Source: Spirochaetales bacterium
GTDB taxonomy: Bacteria > Spirochaetota > Spirochaetia > DSM-16054 > Sediminispirochaetaceae
Assembly: GCA_021767325.1 (NCBI GenBank)
Contig: JAASTM010000066.1
Coordinates: 1-8,807 of the forward strand
DNA: 8,807 nt
Direction of reading: 5' to 3'
Shown here: piece after piece, positions 5,897 through 8,807 of the stretch
Layout: every line of letters begins with the position of its first letter
Numbering within the stretch: the stretch's first letter is position 1
Position numbers and translations under genes: made by a program
The notes under the pieces: generated by a model
Told to the model about the DNA's origin: nothing
Databases searched by the model: none
The model's input: only the letters and a program-made list of their open reading frames with translations

Positions 5897-7918
5897 ACTG
5901 ACTTCGCTTTCGAACTGCTGTTCCTGCTGAATACAGCACTCCCATGAGAGCACGCAAGTGGTGTGCTGGTAAATCCAGATTTTTTTACCGTACTGCTCGG
6001 TAATGGTATACACGGGAAATGTCCACAGAGTGGCTGGTTTATTGGTGGATATCGTGATGAGTGTGCGGTTGCGCCGGTCATGCAGGGTGAGTTCGGTTAC
6101 ATTGAACAGCTCGATTTTTCCGTTCTCCAGTTCGGTTTTTCCCTCGGTATGGGTAACAATGAAACTCAACTGGCTGCGTCCCTCTTCGGGAAACGACAGG
6201 TTTAATTCCGTTGCGAACCTCCCTGTAATCGGGTCAGGGCTGTTAGTGGTCATTTTATAGCTGACATTGATTGAGTTTTTCAGAAAGTCATAATCCTTGA
6301 ACAGGTCCACATCCCGCACATGTCCGTTTACCGTGACCTTCTTCTTTATACCGAAGTTCACCTCTTTGCGCTCTTTCTCTACCTTACGGGCCCGGTAGAG
6401 CGAGTCCACGAAATCAATTCTCTCCTTCACTCCGTTGTTGGCCAGACTGTCAACGGTGACCTCTTCATCGTAGAAGTGATCCAGGAAACTGTTCTTCATG
6501 TACTCGTCATACCCGTTGCAATCATCCTGCTGGTCGTGATACGGCTCCCGGTGGCGGGCCATAGTATCCAGATAGTTCCAGGCCGTTACCACATAGTCGA
6601 GCTCGAAAAGCGCCCCGCCTCTGCGGTGCACATACGCATTGATGAACTGCCCCTGATACAGATATTCCGGGATTCCGTCCAGATCGATATCGGTGACGTT
6701 GACCGAAGTGGAAAAGATACCCTTTTCGCGGGTGGTTTTTTCCGCATTGATCAACCCGGCATACACCGCTTTCCTCACGCTGTTCCGGTATATGCCTCCA
6801 TCGTGGCTGTGCCAGAAAGCCGCATGGGTCTGTCCGCGCCAGCTCTCCTCTTTCGCGGTTTTCTTGCGTGAGCGGTCGCCGCGGACCTGGCCGACAATGA
6901 GGTGTATGTACATCATTTTTGCGTAGAGCCGCTGGATTTCGGGGTACATGGTTATGTACTGTCTGAAAAAGTTGGGCCGGCTGCTGGTCGAAATGAAAGT
7001 GGACAGGTGGAAAGGATTTCCGTTGGAGGATGTGTGCGCGAGTTCATTTTCCGCATGATCTCCACCTCCGCTGGCACTACCGTTATTTTTTAGAAAATGG
7101 GAAGGAAAGTACACCCGCTCTACCGGGCCGAGGGAGCGAACGAAGCGTCCCGGGAGCGTGGTCTCAATGGCATGGTTGTGTTCAGTCAGGGCTCGTAAAA
7201 ATCGTTCGAGCCAACCTCCCTCGGAGAAAAAGCTCGAATAATAGCCGCTGTTGACCATGAAGAAGTCACCGTTCATCAGTAGATTGACGATGATATTCTG
7301 CTCTGCGTGCTTCGAGAGGGCGGCCAGCTGCTGCACGAGAGCCTCGGGCTCTTCAACAAACATCTGCTTTATAAAATTATTGTGCAGCGGCAGTACTATT
7401 GCGGTCTTGCCTTGATCATCGGTAATGAAGGGCCGGTAGATGTGCTCTTCACTCACTCCGCTCTGAAAAAAGAGGATGTCATCGAGAAAGAGATACTCCA
7501 TCCCGCTGCTCTTGATAGTAGAGGTAATGGCAGGTTCCCAGACCCCTTCGGTAATCCAGCAGCCCCGCGGCCGTTTGCTGAACTTTTTACGTATATAAGT
7601 GGTCAGGAGCTCGATCTGGCCGAGCCGGTCCTTACTGGGAATGATCGGGAAGATCGGGCTGTAGTACCCCCCTCCCAGCAGCTCGATCTGCTTACGCTTC
7701 ACCATCTCATTCAACACCATGTTGAACTCGGGGTGCTTCTCCTCCAGCCATTCCAGCAACGTACCGGAAAAGTGAAAAGCACCCCGCAGCATCGCGTATT
7801 TGTATAGAATTGTTAAAAAGGGTTTGTATGAGTACTGATACGTTTTTTCAAACTGTTCCTGGGACGTTCCCACAGGCGGACTGTTGTACGTCCCCAGGAC
7901 AAGTTTAAGCTTTCTCAT
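5876..7918 (-). CDS. GH57-like protein (4-alpha-glucanotransferase type) with altered active-site motifs
   Basis: This 680-residue protein follows the layout of glycoside hydrolase family 57 4-alpha-glucanotransferases: an N-terminal (beta/alpha)7-type part, then a beta-rich C-terminal half (about 360-680) with HAAFWHSHDGGIYRNSVRKAVY (365-386), which resembles the DUF1925/DUF1926 part of those enzymes. GGGYYSPI (82-89) matches GH57 motif 2, and WITEGVWEP (121-129) matches motif 3 with the presumed nucleophile E124. The normally conserved HNHQPxG motif 1 reads YNSPPVG (11-17), and the DDGEKFG block of motif 4 is replaced by MNGDFFMV (215-222). Residues 274-303 form a Gly/Ser/Asn-rich insert, and IDLDGIPE (411-418) looks like a small calcium-binding loop. 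No signal peptide is seen, so it is cytoplasmic. The ATG lies in the end of rnfB (14-bp overlap) behind AAGG. A glycan-related role is inferred; activity is uncertain. Confidence 0.85.
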   Translation of the reverse strand: MRKLKLVLGTYNSPPVGTSQEQFEKTYQYSYKPFLTILYKYAMLRGAFHFSGTLLEWLEEKHPEFNMVLNEMVKRKQIELLGGGYYSPIFPIIPSKDRLGQIELLTTYIRKKFSKRPRGCWITEGVWEPAITSTIKSSGMEYLFLDDILFFQSGVSEEHIYRPFITDDQGKTAIVLPLHNNFIKQMFVEEPEALVQQLAALSKHAEQNIIVNLLMNGDFFMVNSGYYSSFFSEGGWLERFLRALTEHNHAIETTLPGRFVRSLGPVERVYFPSHFLKNNGSASGGGDHAENELAHTSSNGNPFHLSTFISTSSRPNFFRQYITMYPEIQRLYAKMMYIHLIVGQVRGDRSRKKTAKEESWRGQTHAAFWHSHDGGIYRNSVRKAVYAGLINAEKTTREKGIFSTSVNVTDIDLDGIPEYLYQGQFINAYVHRRGGALFELDYVVTAWNYLDTMARHREPYHDQQDDCNGYDEYMKNSFLDHFYDEEVTVDSLANNGVKERIDFVDSLYRARKVEKERKEVNFGIKKKVTVNGHVRDVDLFKDYDFLKNSINVSYKMTTNSPDPITGRFATELNLSFPEEGRSQLSFIVTHTEGKTELENGKIELFNVTELTLHDRRNRTLITISTNKPATLWTFPVYTITEQYGKKIWIYQHTTCVLSWECCIQQEQQFESEVSLRIEKK

Positions 7919-8780
7919 TCACTACCTTTTTCTCTTCCTTTTCAGCCTCTTCTTTTTCAGCATTTTCCTTCAAGGAATCATCTGCAAGGATAATACACTT
8001 TGTTGGGCATGCCTTGGCTCCGGCACTACGGTCCCCAGTCTGCGAGTAATCGATTCGGGACAGAAAATTCTCTACTTTGTACCCGCCATCAGGCGACTTC
8101 TTTTCACATAGTTTACACGCAATACAGCCAACTTTACAGTACTTTCTTACTTTTGCGCCCTTATCAGTCGAGTTACAGGCCACTATATAGTCGGCTGAAT
8201 ATGGCACCATCTGCATCACACCGGTGGGACATACCTCGACACACTGCTCACAACTAATACATTTATCCTTATCGACCCTGACCAGGCCTTCGTCATCGTA
8301 ATAAATGGCATCAGTAGGACAGACTTTTATGCAGCTGCCCAGTCCCAGACATCCGAATTTGCACTCTTTGTCGCCCTCGAAGAGCATGTGGACTGCGTTA
8401 CAATCCTTTACCCCGCGATACTCATACAAATACGAAGAGGTGGCCTTTGAACCGCGACAGTGCACCTGGGCGACCATCTTTTCTCCGCTGCCCACATCGG
8501 CATCCAGCCCCATAATTTCTGCAACGGCCTTTACTGTAGATGCTCCGCCGGGGCTGCACAGGTCCAGGGGAGCATTCTCCTTGACGATCGCCTCGGCATA
8601 GGCGGCACATCCGGCATATCCGCAGGCCCCGCAGTTCGCACCCGGCAAGGCTTCCTCGACCTGGGCGATGCGCTCATCCTTTTTCACCGCCAGTACCCGC
8701 GATGCAAATGCCAAACCTATTCCCAGCAGACCGCCGAGGGCGGCCACGGAAATAAATGAAAATATTACTCTTAGAATCAT
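7905..8780 (-). CDS. rnfB: RnfB, iron-sulfur subunit of the Rnf ferredoxin:NAD+ oxidoreductase
   Basis: Rnf couples electron flow between ferredoxin and NAD to ion pumping across the inner membrane; RnfB carries electrons through iron-sulfur clusters. The 291-residue product has an N-terminal membrane anchor (about 4-29), then the RnfB-specific Fe4S domain with C50-C53-C58...C75 (GANCGACGYAGC). Next come CKFGCLGLGSCIKVCP (C140, C144, C150, C154) and a classical 4Fe-4S motif, C174-C177-C180-C184 (CISCEQCVEVCP). The C-terminal part retains C215, C219, C222, C225, C258 and C262, but the usual fourth cysteine of that ferredoxin is Ser229 (CEKKSP), and a following ferredoxin motif has lost its first cysteines. 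The tail (271-291) is a Lys/Glu-rich helix. GGGGG lies 7 nt before the ATG at 8780. It overlaps the GH57 gene by 14 bp and lies just behind a probable rnfA end. Confidence 0.96.
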   Translation of the reverse strand: MILRVIFSFISVAALGGLLGIGLAFASRVLAVKKDERIAQVEEALPGANCGACGYAGCAAYAEAIVKENAPLDLCSPGGASTVKAVAEIMGLDADVGSGEKMVAQVHCRGSKATSSYLYEYRGVKDCNAVHMLFEGDKECKFGCLGLGSCIKVCPTDAIYYDDEGLVRVDKDKCISCEQCVEVCPTGVMQMVPYSADYIVACNSTDKGAKVRKYCKVGCIACKLCEKKSPDGGYKVENFLSRIDYSQTGDRSAGAKACPTKCIILADDSLKENAEKEEAEKEEKKVVNEKA

Positions 8781-8787
8781 TCAGAAT

Positions 8788-8792
8788 CCCCC
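8788..8792 (-). promoter_or_regulatory. Ribosome binding site of rnfB
   Basis: GGGGG on the minus strand, 7 nt before the rnfB ATG at 8780. It lies just after the TAA of the probable preceding gene, consistent with an rnf operon reading through. Confidence 0.6.
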
Positions 8793-8794
8793 AC

Positions 8795-8807
8795 TTATCC
8801 GATCAGA
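8795..8807 (-). CDS. Last codons of an upstream gene, possibly rnfA (partial)
   Basis: At the right edge one minus-strand frame reads Leu-Ile-Gly-TAA, with the stop at 8797-8795. RnfA/RsxA proteins commonly end in a hydrophobic ...GFxGLxx sequence, and in Rnf operons of this type rnfA precedes rnfB, so this is probably its end. Only three residues are visible. A second frame (…GGF-TGA, ending at 8781) is also open here and cannot be excluded. Confidence 0.3.

Noticed and set aside
7307..7807. Plus-strand open frame of 166 codons opposite the GH57-like gene
   Set aside because: It lies opposite GH57 motifs 2 and 3; it is a shadow frame with no domain of its own.

Overview
The window looks like chromosomal DNA of a free-living or host-associated spirochaete. 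This is an inference from the mix of genes, not from a database match: a Treponema/Spirochaeta-style RnfB with a degenerate C-terminal ferredoxin part, an FtsY without the long acidic A domain, PEGA and fibronectin-III envelope proteins, and a lone CheY-like receiver. Base composition is moderate (about half GC by eye), genes are packed with short overlaps, and there are no IS elements, tRNAs, rRNAs or CRISPR arrays.

Region 1 (1-4587, minus strand, read right to left) is a tightly packed six-gene string: a small Cas2-like ferredoxin-fold protein; prfB (release factor RF2) split by a programmed +1 frameshift; a CheY-like receiver; a membrane-anchored PEGA-repeat envelope protein; ftsY (SRP receptor GTPase); and the start of a secreted protein that runs off the left edge. 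Neighbours are 10 bp apart (Cas2-like/prfB), overlap by 1 bp (prfB/receiver), overlap by 11 bp (receiver/PEGA), are 37 bp apart (PEGA/ftsY), and overlap by 8 bp (ftsY/secreted protein). The string is therefore probably one operon joining translation termination, membrane targeting and cell-envelope proteins.

Region 2 (4588-4633) is a 46-bp divergent intergenic spacer. Candidate promoters for both directions share one AT-rich core. The plus-strand promoter would start transcription at or next to the ATG, giving a leaderless mRNA.

Region 3 (4634-5896, plus strand) holds one exported protein with two FN3-like domains and a TPR-like C-terminus. Its 3' end overlaps the convergent GH57 gene by 21 bp.

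Region 4 (5876-8807, minus strand) is the distal part of an rnf operon: the last bases of a gene that is probably rnfA, rnfB, and a GH57-like (4-alpha-glucanotransferase-type) protein whose start overlaps rnfB by 14 bp. Several conserved GH57 active-site motifs are altered, so it may be non-catalytic or changed in function.

The items most worth following up are the solitary Cas2-like protein next to prfB, the GH57-like protein with altered active-site motifs coupled to rnfB, the remodelled cysteine pattern at the RnfB C-terminus, and the shared divergent promoter. I found no clear evidence for a wholly new multi-gene system.
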